From contig LATX02000004.1 in assembly GCA_001466705.2 (NCBI GenBank), positions 1-64,000 on the forward strand: 64,000 nt of DNA, given 5' to 3'. This DNA is from Moniliophthora roreri (Eukaryota; Basidiomycota; Agaricomycetes; Agaricales; Marasmiaceae). The position numbers were made by a program, and so were the translations under genes. The notes beneath the pieces are model-generated. The model saw only the letters and a list, made by a program, of their open reading frames with translations. It had not been told where the DNA came from and made no database searches. Below are positions 33,320 through 45,245 of this stretch, one piece after another. Within the stretch, counting starts at the first letter, position 1; each line of letters begins with the position of its first letter.

Positions 33320-35074
33320 TGAATCATTCTCGTCTAAATCTTTGGGAGTGGGAGGGAAGTCGACCACTTTCTCGGGCTGTTGATCTGACTGTAATGCCCG
33401 CTGAATAAGGTCTAACATTGAGCTTCTGACTTGGGCTAGAACAGACTTCATACGTACGGGATCAACAAATGTATGTGAGCCTTGAGTAACGAACACACCG
33501 CCAGGGGATGTCGGTGCAGAGGACTGGTGCCTCTGTGCCTTCAAGTTTGGATTAGAGCGGAAGTTCATCATTCTATAGGAGCCTGATGATGTTCCTCCGC
33601 TGCTACTGGCCACTGACCCGGCCGAGGTTGACGTTCTTGCATTGAGCATCGCCATGAAACTGTTTGTGTATCTGGTGGTTATAGGTCAGTCCATGCTTCT
33701 ACATTGTACGAAAACCGTAATGGACTTACAATTTCCCTAGGATATATGCACTGAAACGAGGTAAAAGTGAGCACGATTAACTCATTAGAAGAGGCGACGA
33801 ATACTGACGGAACAAAGTGATATGTAGTGTCTGTGAGTCGGACGAATAATGCAAGGTCGACGGTTGCAACAACCACAGTCAAAGCACCAGTCTGGATTGT
33901 ATTTGAGATGAGTCTATTAATTAGGGCCTCCGATCTTGCGAATGAGCTGTTGGTTTTGGCATTGTGCAACTGTGGGGGTGGGACAAGCATAAGTTGTAGA
34001 AGTGGGAATCCAGAGTTGAAACTTACAATCCAAAACATCGACGCAGTGATGAGCACATCGGCAACGAAACTGCCGGCCAGCCAGAGCTATGTGGTTGTTT
34101 AGCGCTTTGCTTGAGCGCGGGGGATGACCAAGACTTACACTGAAAGCAGGGTGAAGGCGAAGTAGAGTCTGCTGCGTCGTGTTGGGCGAGCCCTAGGTCA
34201 CAAAAGGGGTCAACGTTTGGGTACACGCTCCCGCGTCGAAATGCAGTACTTACGATGAAGCCGGCAACAACAGCTGACATCCCCTGCGCGAACGACACCT
34301 ACGACCGTCATGTCAGCTGACCTGCGGTGAGGACCATTCAACTCACAAAACAGATAAGACATGCTAAGCCCTTCATAATCGTATTCTTGCCAAGGGTCCA
34401 AATTCTCCTGAAAAGGGGTTCGGGTAATTTCGCGGAGAACGCGGGAATAAACTTACCAAGCATAGAAGAATTGTACACACATTGAGACTAGTTGATCGTT
34501 CGAATCAAGGCGGTTTCGTACATGGAGTAAAGACCCACCAAACCCTCCGACAATCGGGATTACGCCGGCTGTCCATGGAATTATTCCATTGAGTTCCTGG
34601 GGTTCATCCCAGATATCCACAGCGTAGTGCCAGGCGGACTGGGTACACATCAAAGTCTGCGCGAAGTCTAGGAAAAAGAGCCCATAGACTAGTAGAGATC
34701 TGTCAATCAGGTAAGGTGCGAAGGTATGATGGAACTGACCTAGCGTGCGGAGGAACCGCTTGTCACTGCGAAAGGTGGTGTAGTAGTGGTCTGACAAACG
34801 GTCAATCTTCATGCAGCACTGAGGACTCCCATAACTTACAAACTTGAACGAGGAGGGTCCCCATCAGCAGCCAGTTCAGTATATTGCCGATGAACTGCCA
34901 ATAACCGTAAATATTAGGTAGTGCGATCACTACTGAGAGCACTCACAATCGGTCCGACTCTGAAGTCAGAAGACAATGTTAAACAAAACGGAATACAGGA
35001 AGAGGATATGTAAAGACGTACACTGCGGTCGCGATAGGCTTGAGAACATCTGGGGGAGGGACCTGGCCGTCCAT
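33317..35074 (-). CDS. DUF6534-like multi-pass membrane protein
   Basis: Multi-exon gene on the minus strand. The start is the ATG at 35074 (MDGQVPPPDVLK), typical of the DUF6534 basidiomycete membrane protein family. Visible exons: 35074-35022, 34959-34947 (13 nt), then FIGNILNWLLMGTLLVQV, DYYTTFRSDKRFLRTL, VYGLFFLDFAQTLMCTQ through VQFFYAW, RIWTLGKNTIMKGLACLICF, VSFAQGMSAVVAGFI, LWLAGSFVADVLITASMFWI, LINRLISNTIQTGALTVVV, a short GKI exon (33732-33738) and TNSFMAMLNARTS. About seven hydrophobic segments suggest a seven-helix protein followed by a Ser-rich cytosolic tail. Introns have GT-AG ends. The tail ends DENDS with a TAG that belongs to the terminus of a hAT-type MITE (33317-33319), so the original C-terminus may have been longer. 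Biochemical function is unknown for the family. Confidence 0.8.
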
Positions 35075-35989
35075 GATCGTGTTCAAGAAAGGACAGTATA
35101 GAGCTTTGGAACGTGCGGAACTTAAATATAATGAGTATCTTGTAGCAAAATCTTGTGGTTGACTAGTTTTGATCTTTTGATCAAGGTTCAATCACCGTTA
35201 CCTGGGACTGGAGATGGGGCTATGACGTGGAGTCCGTGCATAGAGGGTGCTGTGCCTTCAAGCGTTGTATTGTTGGATTGTTCTGATTCAATAGCATGGA
35301 TATCGCGGAACGTGGGTAATCCGCTCATGACTGCAAATGCATGTCGGCGGAGGCTCAGAAACCTGTAATTCTGATAATTCTCTGATCGTCAGCCGACCGA
35401 AGCACGATGTGGACGTGGGCAAATCACCCTCCAATGGGATCCTCTAGCTCCCGAATAGGTGTCGGGATGGCCGCTGGTACCATCGCAATTCATCACTGAT
35501 TTCAATCCTTGATCTTACCGTCGTGAATCTGAATCTTGCTGGCAGTGCAGACTACCGTTTCCCAAGTCCCCAGAATCCCGACTTGGATACTCCCGCAAGG
35601 CATTACTAAGTAAAAATGTCTTGTGGTATCGAGGCGATCTTTCGAAACATCAACTTTGTCGTAACATCGACTGAAAGACGAAAGAGACTTGTCCGTAACT
35701 CGTTTTCTGGGCTGGTGAAGTCGACAGACGCTCAAGGTAAGTAGTGAAAGATTAACATCGAGGAGGATCCTGCGAGCCTGAAGCCAATGCCTGCCGAAAA
35801 AGTTACCACGTGGTATAATTCGATTTATCAGCTCCATTTGGCAAGCCGGAATATGACTGGTGTTACAAGACCGTGAGCCAGGAACTCTCCTCGCTACTTG
35901 TGAACTTGGCTGACAAGGGGGAGCAACGGAACTCATTACATTTCACTTAGACTAAAGGGACATGGCTTACGCCGGTGACAAATGATCCA
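35075..35989. other. Intergenic, CpG-containing
   Basis: No firmly supported gene. A 47-codon minus-strand frame starting MSGLPTFRDIHAIES (near 35327) and a 144-codon frame at 35502-35936 have no recognisable domain. Base composition is like the neighbouring host genes. Confidence 0.45.
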
Positions 35990-36640
35990 GTAAACCTGGT
36001 CCGATCCTGCTGGCAATGTAAGTAGGCCTGCCGGATCAGTTTGATGGTCTCTGACTTGCTATGTTTAGATGTATCTTCAACCCAATCTCGAGCGCCAAAA
36101 CTTGGTCGTTCTGACTTCGGTACATGTTTCTAAGCTAGTCCTCAGTAGCGAAAGTGGCAAGTGCGAGATGGCAAGGCCTATACGATCAGGCCCGAGAAGG
36201 AGGTTATCTTATCTTCCGGGTAAGTCGCTCCTCATTACATCAGACCTGGCTTCCAGAACCATTGCATCGCCCCAGGCAAGTCATTTTATAATGAATCCCA
36301 CTCGAAGTGCGCTGAAACGACTGCTGAGTAGATTCTCGAGCTGTCCGGTATCGGAGACACTGCAAGTCCGTGCTCGAAAGGGCCGGCGTTCCGATCAATC
36401 TGGAGATTCCAGGCGTCGGGGCCAATTTACAAGAGCACATTTACGTGGATTGCTCTTATGGTAAGTTGATCCTCTGTCGTTTATCACTGCATCACTTCAA
36501 TCCCCCGCAGAAATCCGTCAAGATCGAGAATCCGAATTCATTACATTTGATTGTCTGCGGGATCCGGCGCAGATACCAAAACAAATCAAGCTCTTGTACG
36601 TTAATCCTTTTGCATTCTGCTTTTCCCACTGAGCGTAGTG
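35990..36640 (+). pseudogene. GMC oxidoreductase fragment
   Basis: Piece of a glucose-methanol-choline oxidoreductase (FAD enzyme, aryl-alcohol/glucose oxidase type, usually secreted in wood and litter fungi). YLQPNLERQNLVVLTSVHVSKLV is followed in another frame by YTIRPEKEVILSSG, a GT-AG intron-like gap, ILELSGIGDT, then GVPINLEIPGVGANLQEHIYVD and, after a second intron, FITFDCLRDP. This is the family's order through the second GMC signature. The FAD-binding N-terminus and the catalytic C-terminal half are absent and at least two frameshifts are present. CpG-depleted repeat DNA starts right after about 36,650, so the 3' half was probably lost to insertion or rearrangement. Confidence 0.75.
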
Positions 36641-36654
36641 CCGTAGGAAAATGG

Positions 36655-37548
36655 GTAAAAACAGCGTCTTTGGCTTGGGAGGAGTCCATGTAGGTCCAAA
36701 ATTTTGTACTCCATGGCACATCCACTGCAGTGTTATTTTGTTTACACTTACAGTGTGGGCTTGAGGTCTGTTATTTTGTTAGCTACTCCCCCACAAATGC
36801 TGCATTCCTGCAAAATTTTGTCCCTCACCTGAGCTGTCATAATTTTGTTCATTCCCCTTATCTCAGTCAGCATCATCCATAATTTTGGGCCTCAAGCTGA
36901 ATATCAACAATTTTCAGAGTATATCTGACTTGGCTATGGCCCCCCCAGATATGCATCTTGGCAATAGATACTCCAAACAACAATCATAACCCACTGTCTT
37001 ACAACCAACCAAAACTTCAGTAGGTTAGTCGAACCCATACACTTATCCCAGGATGATTGACAAGTTTACCACTAGTCTCACCTGTGTGGTTGCAACCTCT
37101 GAATTATTACAGTTACCCCATACTGTACCCACCTCAGGCTCAATATTTCCAGCACAGAACAGGAGTTAGTATACCTGATTCCTGAACTCTCCATACATTC
37201 TACACATTACAAATGCCTGCACTCTTTCTCAGCATTATTTGGAGGAAGGAAACTATCAGATTAGCTTAGATGAATGTTTGATAGGCTTGAGGGTCCCTAC
37301 TTGTGATGTATACATGCAATTGTGCACATATCATGTCTATTGAATGTGTCAAGATTGTAGTAGATAGATACATTGATTCAATGTTTAGATTCTTCTCTCG
37401 TTAATGCGATCATAACTGGTTGAACTCAAGCTACCTACACATTCAAGAACTGACATTAGAAATCCTCAGAGACAGCCTGACTAGTGTGGAAGGGGAGAGA
37501 TATAACATGTGAAGAAGGAATGGAGAAGGGCCAAAACCAAAGTGAAGA
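36655..37548. other. Non-coding, CpG-poor repeat DNA
   Basis: Starts with several AATTTTGT-type repeats (36690-36890). Positions 37021-37143 match 57955-58080 with CpG sites replaced by TG or CA. No gene seen. Confidence 0.6.
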
Positions 37549-38240
37549 ATGTGGCATGTCAGATGGATTTTGCTTTGTGTCATGCCTGATGGTACTATCA
37601 GAAGTGGCATCATCTTAGACCACTTTCTCATTGATGTCTGTCATCTTCATCATGCAGCATTCCCCCCTTTGTTCTTACAGTTGGTCCATGACATTCAATG
37701 TCACCATGAACAGGAACTTGGGATTCTGGGCTCATTAGACATCGACAAAGCTCTTATATGCAATAAACCCATCTAGTAATGTTGGGGGCTTGGCTCAAGC
37801 CCTGAAGCCAGGCCTGACCGAGCTGGGGCACACAAGACTGAGCCAAGCCCTACTGTAGGGCTTCAACTGGGCTCAAGGCTTGAGCTTGCATTTCTGAAAG
37901 CCTGAGCCCAGAGCTTGAGCCCTAGATGATATGATGGAAAGTGCAACCCATGGCTGTAGGCAAGTGATACCCAAAAGCCCTGGCCTAAGCTGGGCCCTGC
38001 CTATGGCTTGGGCTTCTGGCAGCTCAAGGCTTGGGCTCAATGTTTGGTGAGCCTGAGCTCTTTTAAGCCAGGCCTAAGCCTGGGGCTTTGAGCTGAGCCA
38101 AGCCTGCAATATCACTAAACCCATCAAATGTCTCAGTTTGGTTCTTGACCTCATTGCCCAAGCTATCATCTCTAGGCCAGACAATGTCACAGCAACTGCA
38201 GCTTCTATTATTTGCAAGATGATGGCTTATTACTAACAGA
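37549..38240 (+). pseudogene. ORF remnant interrupted by a MITE
   Basis: An open frame (37549 onward) reads through LGSLDIDKALICNKPI into the MITE at 37774. Removing the MITE and one 8-bp target copy continues it as KCLSLVLDLIAQAIIS to a stop near 38237. I do not recognise the product. Continuity across the empty site argues that it was coding, or at least open, before the insertion. Confidence 0.4.
37774..38117. mobile_element. hAT-type MITE, copy 3
   Basis: 344 bp, TAGTAATGTTG at the left and ATATCACTA at the right as inverted ends, flanked by the 8-bp target duplication AACCCATC (37766-37773 and 38118-38125). An 8-bp duplication and TAGNG-type ends fit the hAT superfamily. It carries TG or CA at most places where the copies at 31772 and 32665 have CG. 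Confidence 0.92.
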
Positions 38241-40407
38241 TTTTTACATTGTCCTCAACAATGCTATACTTGTCTCATCCCTCCTGTTTGAGCAACATAT
38301 TCAAAACATTATGTCCTTTTTCCTAATCATCACCAAAAACCATCCCAATAGTGTACTGGGAAATAGATGGACCAATTTCCCATGACTGAATTTTGCCATG
38401 CTAAATAGCACTGAATAGCATGCTAATTTGCATTGGTGCTACAGTAGGCATTTTGATAGAGCGAAATTGAGTGAAATTGAGTGGAAATGTATGAGATACT
38501 ACATAAAGATGTTTTTTTGAAATATTCCCAATTTCACAGTTGCAATGCAGCAAATTGTAATATCTATAGACATCTTTGACCCTCTGCTTCATTTTCTGGA
38601 GCTGTGTGTGTCCCATCCACCTGTGCAGCTCCCAGTCGATCCAAATGCATTTGCCAGTCTTGCATCTTTTACACCTGATCAAACTTTCCTTGAAGAAGAA
38701 GGCATTAAAGCTGCTGTCAATTGTGAACTTGAGGTTATATGCAGCCAACGGAACAATAATGGTGTATTTGCCATTTAATCATGCAGCAAACATCTGAAGA
38801 ATCTTCCGATGATCCTAAAGACATATCTCCAACAAGTACCCCATTCTGTCCTGTTGAGGAAATGGCTAGATGACACTATTCAGTTATGTTCATTTGTGTA
38901 TAGTGTGCATGGGGCTCCAGTATGTGTTGAGATTACCTCATCATTCAAGCTGAGCTTAATTCCAACCCATTTTCACCCATGCTGGATAAAGAGCAGACAT
39001 CAGAGGAAGAGGCTGAAGCTCCCAAAAATTTGCAGAAGAAGCTCAAGAAGAAAGCTCATGAAAAGCCCACCAAAAAGCTTGATACTAAGAAGAGCATTGG
39101 CATGTTGGATCAGAGATACACTGATGTTAACAAGAAGGAGGATGGGCATCATGGAGGGGCCAGGCTTCACCCATTACTTCTGCAAATTAGTCAAAAGTGC
39201 TATAAGGCTGGAGACTCAACAAAGAAGCCAATGTTTCAATGCTTGGCCAGCAGCAGCTGTAATATAACATGGAGTGGGGAGAATTGGGAGAAGAAGCACA
39301 TCTTCAAACATGCAATAGATTGTTCCTGGCTGGAGAACTTACCCAGCAGTAATTTGTCTAAGATAAGACTAGTGGAAAACTACCCAAAAGATAACCTCCA
39401 AAAGTCTAACTCAGGTTGTTGTGCAAGTGTGGATTGACGTGATCAGAGTTGCCACACTTAGAATGCCAACAAAACTCTTAGCTAGGTTGATTTTCTCTTA
39501 TTGAAGCAATCTACTTCAAAGTGTTCACCTCCAGAGAAGTATATATGGGTTTAAAAAGAGTTTATATCCAAACACACAAACACACACACAAGAACACAGT
39601 GCACAAAGCACAAAACACAAGAGCTACAGTCCCACCAAAAGACTTGGTAGCTGATATAGTCTGACCCTATGGAGTTCAAGACTTCTTTAAGACAACTACA
39701 GTACACAGCATACTGGAAAAGGTCCTAGACCGGTTTCTACAAAGAGCTTAATTGCAGGCCCAATTCCTTTATTAAGACTCTAAGTGTGTCACAACCTGAT
39801 ACCCAACACAGGCCACACTTCAAAAGCCACCAGAACTTTCGTGTAAAGTTATCCCTTAGAAAAGTGCCAAGTGCACTAAAGATGTTATTCTTTATCTCTT
39901 ACGATGCAAGTTCGTCATCAGATTTCTATCTCTCTGGAGTCACTCAGGACCAATCTCCAGGGCCTGAAGTAAGGAAGCAAAACTGGAATGGCACACAAAT
40001 TTATACACCAAACAAACTTGTCATGTATTCACAATCAGAGGGGGCAGAGTTACTTGCATATATATGAATATCTAGCAGTCCTTATATATGGTCCAGGGAA
40101 TATATCTACAGAAAATATAAATAATGTCTGATAATTCAGGAAATGATAAATGAGTGACTGAGATACTAAAAGAGGGAATAATCAGATGTCACAGAGTCTG
40201 GCCACTAGGGTATCTGACCATATCCATGTGGGTATCTACGTCTCCAGGTGTTCTGGACTCTATAATTGGTATTTTCTCTTTTCTAAGTTGGGTATCTATG
40301 AGTGGATGGCTGTATCTGTCCTGTTTCTTTACAGCATTTCCCTTTCTAGTATCTGCACATCAGCAGTGGCCTAGATGCCAAAGTTTCCAAGGTCGGAACA
40401 CACTGTT

Positions 40408-41118
40408 CACTATGTACAAGGTGTTCTTTTAACATGGTTTTCTGATTGAGAAAACACTTAATCTTCTTGCAAAGAGAATTACTATAAAACCATATATAAA
40501 TTTTAAATTTCAATTGTGTCCTCTCAACAAGAATATGCCTGGAGAATACTAAATTTTCAACAGCAAAAGATATGGAATTTTCAAATTCTGAGAATTAATA
40601 GATAATACAATATATTAGAATAATTTCCATACTGAGAAAACATTAAATTTTCTCTGGTTGAAAATGCTCAGAAAATGCTGATAAGATAAGATAAAAATTC
40701 CATATCTTCTATTGTGGGAAAGTCAGAGAAAACACTAGGAAAACACTAGGAAAATAGTAGGAAAATCATGTGAAAACACTATATTTCAAAGCAGTTCTTA
40801 GATAGTTTTCATATGGTTTTCCTTTTGTATTTAACATGTTTCCTTTGATATAAAATTCAAAATCTTATATTTGCTTTTTAAATGTTTTTTCACTATTTTA
40901 TAAGGCAGAAAATTTGGTATATTTGTAATTAGAAAATTAAAGGATAATTCTATAATTTCATTATTATAAAATAATCAAAAAACACAGGCTCTTCTGGAAA
41001 TTAAAATCCAGAGTATGCTTGCTGTTTTCAATATGTGATGATAACTTGAAACTAATAGAATTTTCTGAGTGTATTTCCTTTGTATTAATAGCATAAAAAG
41101 AACACCTCGTATGTAGTG
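40408..41118. mobile_element. CACTA-type MITE, copy B
   Basis: 711 bp, same terminal inverted repeats (CACTAYRTAYRAGGTG) and interior as copy A at 25309. Flanked by the 3-bp target duplication GTT (40405-40407 and 41119-41121). The copies differ by small indels and point changes. Confidence 0.9.
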
Positions 41119-41454
41119 GTTACTGTTCCTATCTCCTTTGACAATGCATGCTTGGTCTTATTTAGGACTTCTTATGCATTAGATATTCTTCTTACATCTT
41201 GTTGTATCTGTCTGTAGGTAGTGGATGTCCTTCAGAAGTGATTTCCTTCTTTCCAAGATGACTTTGTACCTAGTTAGTTTATCTTGTATTGTTTAGCTGC
41301 TGGTGAACTCTTTATTAAGAGATTGCCTGCTTTGACTTTGATCTGTATATTGACCTTGGAGGAGGATTGTTCTGTGATTGTTCCTGTTCTAAGTCATCTT
41401 TCTGTTTTGATGTCTCCTCTAAGTACCTCTGTACTGTTTGACTGCATGTTGCAN

Positions 41455-41963
41455 TAATTCTATAATTTCATTATTATAAAATAATCAAAAAACACAGGCT
41501 CTTCTGGAAATTAAAATCCAGAGTATGCTTGCTGTTTTCAATATGTGATGATAACTTGAAACTAATAGAATTTTCTGAGTGTATTTCCTTTGTATTAATA
41601 GCATAAAAAGAACACCTCGTATGTAGTGGTTACTGTTCCTATCTCCTTTGACAATGCATGCTTGGTCTTATTTAGGACTTCTTATGCATTAGATATTCTT
41701 CTTACATCTTGTTGTATCTGTCTGTAGGTAGTGGATGTCCTTCAGAAGTGATTTCCTTCTTTCCAAGATGACTTTGTACCTAGTTAGTTTATCTTGTATT
41801 GTTTAGCTGCTGGTGAACTCTTTATTAAGAGATTGCCTGCTTTGACTTTGATCTGTATATTGACCTTGGAGGAGGATTGTTCTGTGATTGTTCCTGTTCT
41901 AAGTCATCTTTCTGTTTTGATGTCTCCTCTAAGTACCTCTGTACTGTTTGACTGCATGTTGCA
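41455..41963. repeat. False duplication of 40945-41453 across the N at 41454
   Basis: Position for position (offset 510 bp) I see no difference from 40945-41453, and the sequence continues past 41963 exactly where the left contig stops. This is an unmerged contig overlap; the extra MITE end at 41628 is therefore not a separate element. Confidence 0.9.
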
Positions 41964-42077
41964 CTTTGCAGATGTCATAGAAAGGTAAAATAGAAATTAA
42001 AATCCCATTGATAGCACTTCAAGAGCTTGGTTAACTAGCCAATGCATTCATTGGGCCATAGTTAGGTTCTCTACAGG

Positions 42078-42332
42078 TTTCAGAAGTGATCTGTTTTGGA
42101 TCTGATACATAGATAAGTCAGAAAGTACAGCTTCAACACCTCTGTATAGCATATCATATAGCTCTTTATACTTTTCAAGGCACCATAGCTTCTCTAAGGC
42201 AATGACTAGCAGACTGGGCTCATTCTAGTCCTTATTACCTGTTATCTTGTGTCATATTAAAGTGTTCCAATTCAAAAGTAGTGTAAAATGAATAAAAGTA
42301 GGTCTTTTCTAGGTTCGACATATTAGTGGGTC
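42078..42332. repeat. 255-bp repeat shared with 16022-16276
   Basis: Same orientation and nearly colinear with the copy at 16022. It ends in TTTTCTAG, a plausible splice acceptor for the hAT exon that begins at 42323. Confidence 0.75.
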
Positions 42333-43518
42333 TGATCTTGTTACTTCAGTACTTCAGAAGGTTGAGAAGTTGGGAGCCATTAGCAAAAAGCAGAGGAAAC
42401 ATCTGCAGAAGAGGCTGGGCTGTCTTCAAATCACCACAGATTCAGTGTCCAGGAGTGGCTCAGTGAAGCATGGCCAATCTGACAGTAGTTTCTGTGATAC
42501 CCCTCCACTGAAACAGCACCAAACTGAAGATGATGGCATGGAGAAGGGACAGACAAAGCTGCCAGCAAAACAGTACCAGAAAGAGGTGCAGAAGGAGCTT
42601 AACAAGGACATTTACATTCTTCTCATAGAGGTTATCACTAATTGTGGATTATCTACATCTTTTGTTGGGCACCCATCTGTCAAGAACCTCTTGATCAGAC
42701 TCAACAATAATGTTTGGATACCATCTCCAACTACATTTGAAGATAGCATCATCCCATCTTACGCTGCAAATGTCCACAGCATGCAGCTCAAATACCTGTG
42801 CAAGTGCCGCTATCTGACTATTACTTTTGATGGGGGGAAATTGTGCAAGTTCAAGTTCTGGTCTGTTCATGTAACCACAGTGCATGACCAGTCTTTTTGT
42901 ATGAAACTCAATGACATATCCAAGATCAGCTAGACTGCTGAATATATTGTAAGTGTATTGGAGAAGGTATGTTGATTGGTCTTTAGCTTTTAAGTTTCCA
43001 AGGTCTGACCAGTGCTATTCAAGTGGGTCAAGGCTATTGGTCCATTCAACTTTGCAGGGTCTTCATCTGATGATACAGAAAACACATGTCTGGCCTGCCA
43101 TAAGCTTCAGAACTTAGCAAGGATATATGTAAACTTTCTGAGTTTCAACCAGTTTGTAGATGTTCTTTTATTTGTGATTGCAGACTGACTTGGAGAGTGA
43201 CTCTAGATTATCAAGAATATATGAGACCTTCTTTCATACATGAGTACAGCAAGCTATGCCAGGTCCTTGTATGAGGAACATTGCAAGAATGAAGGTATTG
43301 ATCAAATAGTAGAAGCCATCAGCAAAACCTGCTTTGCTGGGATTTATTGGTCTATTGAGTTGATCCTCAGAGGTTTTAAAGCAGGGACGTTCACGGTGAA
43401 GTAGCTACTGAGCTACTGAGGGCTACTGCGCCTTACTGCGCCTCATGTAAATTACCTAGTGCTGTCACGCTGTGATTCCCAAATTAAGAACAATAATTTC
43501 TTCTTCCCGGCGCTCATC

Positions 43519-44884
43519 ATGCCTTCGACTACATATCAGCAGGAGATTATTGAAGCATACCAGCTCTTCATGCTCATCCACCTTGTAACTCTCTATCTAT
43601 ACTGACTCCGAGCCCCAGATCCAGAACTGGAATGGCAGCTATTACTTGCTGATTTACAAACCCTTCTCCACCTTCACACCACTCATGTTCTTTGTCCTGG
43701 GTCTCCTGTTCCTAAAGTATCCCAATTTCGGCTCCTCCAGAAGTATGCTGCAGACCCTTGCCATTATTCCTGGTTTGAGGACATGGTTCGGGTCTCTCCA
43801 TATGTTTTCAACTTCATCCTCAATATGATCTCTGATCATGTCATTTTTACCAACAACTACAAACCAGTTGCAAGCACCAATCGAGCTCCAGTTAGCTATT
43901 ACTCTTTATTGCCTTGGACATTATGGGAACAGTGCTGATGTTTGGGGTGTTGCTCACATGTTTGGGTGCTCAGAGGGACTTGTGGCCAAAGCAACTGATC
44001 GTTGCTTTGAGGCAATTGATGCACTTCATGACTTGTTTGTCCAGCCACTTACAGAGGAGGAGAAGGAGATTGAGAAGCAGTAGATGAGAGATCAGCTAGG
44101 AATGGAGAGGAATCTGTGGTGTGAGGGTTATATGATGTATGATGGGACAATTGTTGTCCTGTACCGTCAGCCTAGCCATCAAGGGCAAGGTTACTACACC
44201 TGTAAGGCCAACTATAGGCTAAATGTTCAGGTGAGATTGTTTTGAGAGTAGGGATATCATATCTGATTACTCTTCTAGATTGGAAATGCACCATCAAATC
44301 TACAAATTGTAGACTATGCACATGGCCACACTGGGGCTACCCATGACTCCTATGCATTTGAGTCAACATGTGCATACAAGTATCCTGGAGTTCTTTTCAA
44401 AGGAGATGAGTTTGCATGGGGTGATTCTGCATATGCAGTGTCACCCAGAATGATGCCTATTCACAAAAAGCCTGCTGCTGATCTCTATGAGAACCAGAAG
44501 TTTGATAAGGCTGTCTCCCATATCTACGTGCGATCTGAGCATTGCATGGGAGCTCTCAAAGGGCAGTGGCAGTGTCTTCAGGGACTACAAGTCCATATTG
44601 GTGGTGATTGGGATCATGTAGCAGCATGTCGATGGATTACCATTTGCATTATCCTTTATAATCTTGTTATTGATGTTGAAGGTGGCACCTCAGGAGAAGT
44701 TTTCAAGGCAGTATATGATTGGGAGGAAGAGCAACAGGTCCGGCGAGAGCAAGATGCAGTAGATGAGTTTGATGATGATTCAACACCAACACAAACTCAT
44801 GCAGATGGTGAAAAGAAGTGGAAGAAGCTAGTTGAACTACTTATGAATTTCCAAGCACAACAAAATACAGAACATGTATCCTAG
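43519..44884 (+). pseudogene. PIF/Harbinger DDE transposase (DDE_Tnp_4)
   Basis: Starts MPSTTYQQEIIEAY at 43519. It includes the helix-turn-helix-like block ELQLAITLYCLGHYGNSADVW and GCSEGLVAKATDRCFEAI, then the catalytic region: YDGTIVVLY (first Asp), an intron of about 50 bp with GTGAGA...CTAG near 44232-44279, DYAHGHTGATHDSYAF (second Asp), and VRSEHCMGALKGQWQCLQGL (Glu). The C-terminal tail is acidic and Gln-rich. A stop near 43602, a one-base frameshift near 43855 and a TAG at 44081 make this copy inactive, although most of the sequence is well preserved and it is younger than its host element. Confidence 0.85.
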
Positions 44885-45245
44885 CTACCTTAGAATTATA
44901 GCTCATTTACAGCATGTGGAAGTGTACCATTCTCGCAGTCCCAAACTGGTGATTGTCCTCGTTGCACAAGAGGCTTCTTCTGAGGATGACATGTAGGTGA
45001 CTTGAGAAGATCATCATTCTCACTGTCTGAATCCTGAAGCTTTCGCATATGCTTCTTCATCTATGGAGTATCAATAAAGCCTTTCTCATACTCCCACCAT
45101 AATGCCCTCCGCTCTTCAAGTCGTAACTGTCCACGCTGGAGCTTGAGCTGAGCAGCTTCATTCCGAAGTTGCTGAACAGCACGTTTGTGAGCAAACTCCA
45201 TTCCCTCTCTACACCAGAACATATAAGTATATTTTCTTAAAGATA

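Larger units (their letters stand above)
39438..42077. mobile_element. Unclassified insertion inside the hAT gene
   Basis: About 2.6 kb separates the zinc-finger exon from the catalytic exon. It starts near GTGGATTGACGTGATCAGAG and resembles the section at 21.75-22.2 kb. It contains the CACTA-type MITE copy B and the falsely duplicated stretch 41455-41963. No coding domain was recognised. The final part, 41964-42077, is AT-rich spacer. Confidence 0.5.

Noticed and set aside
41455..41628. Third CACTA-type MITE copy
   Set aside because: It is part of the 509-bp contig overlap across the N at 41454.
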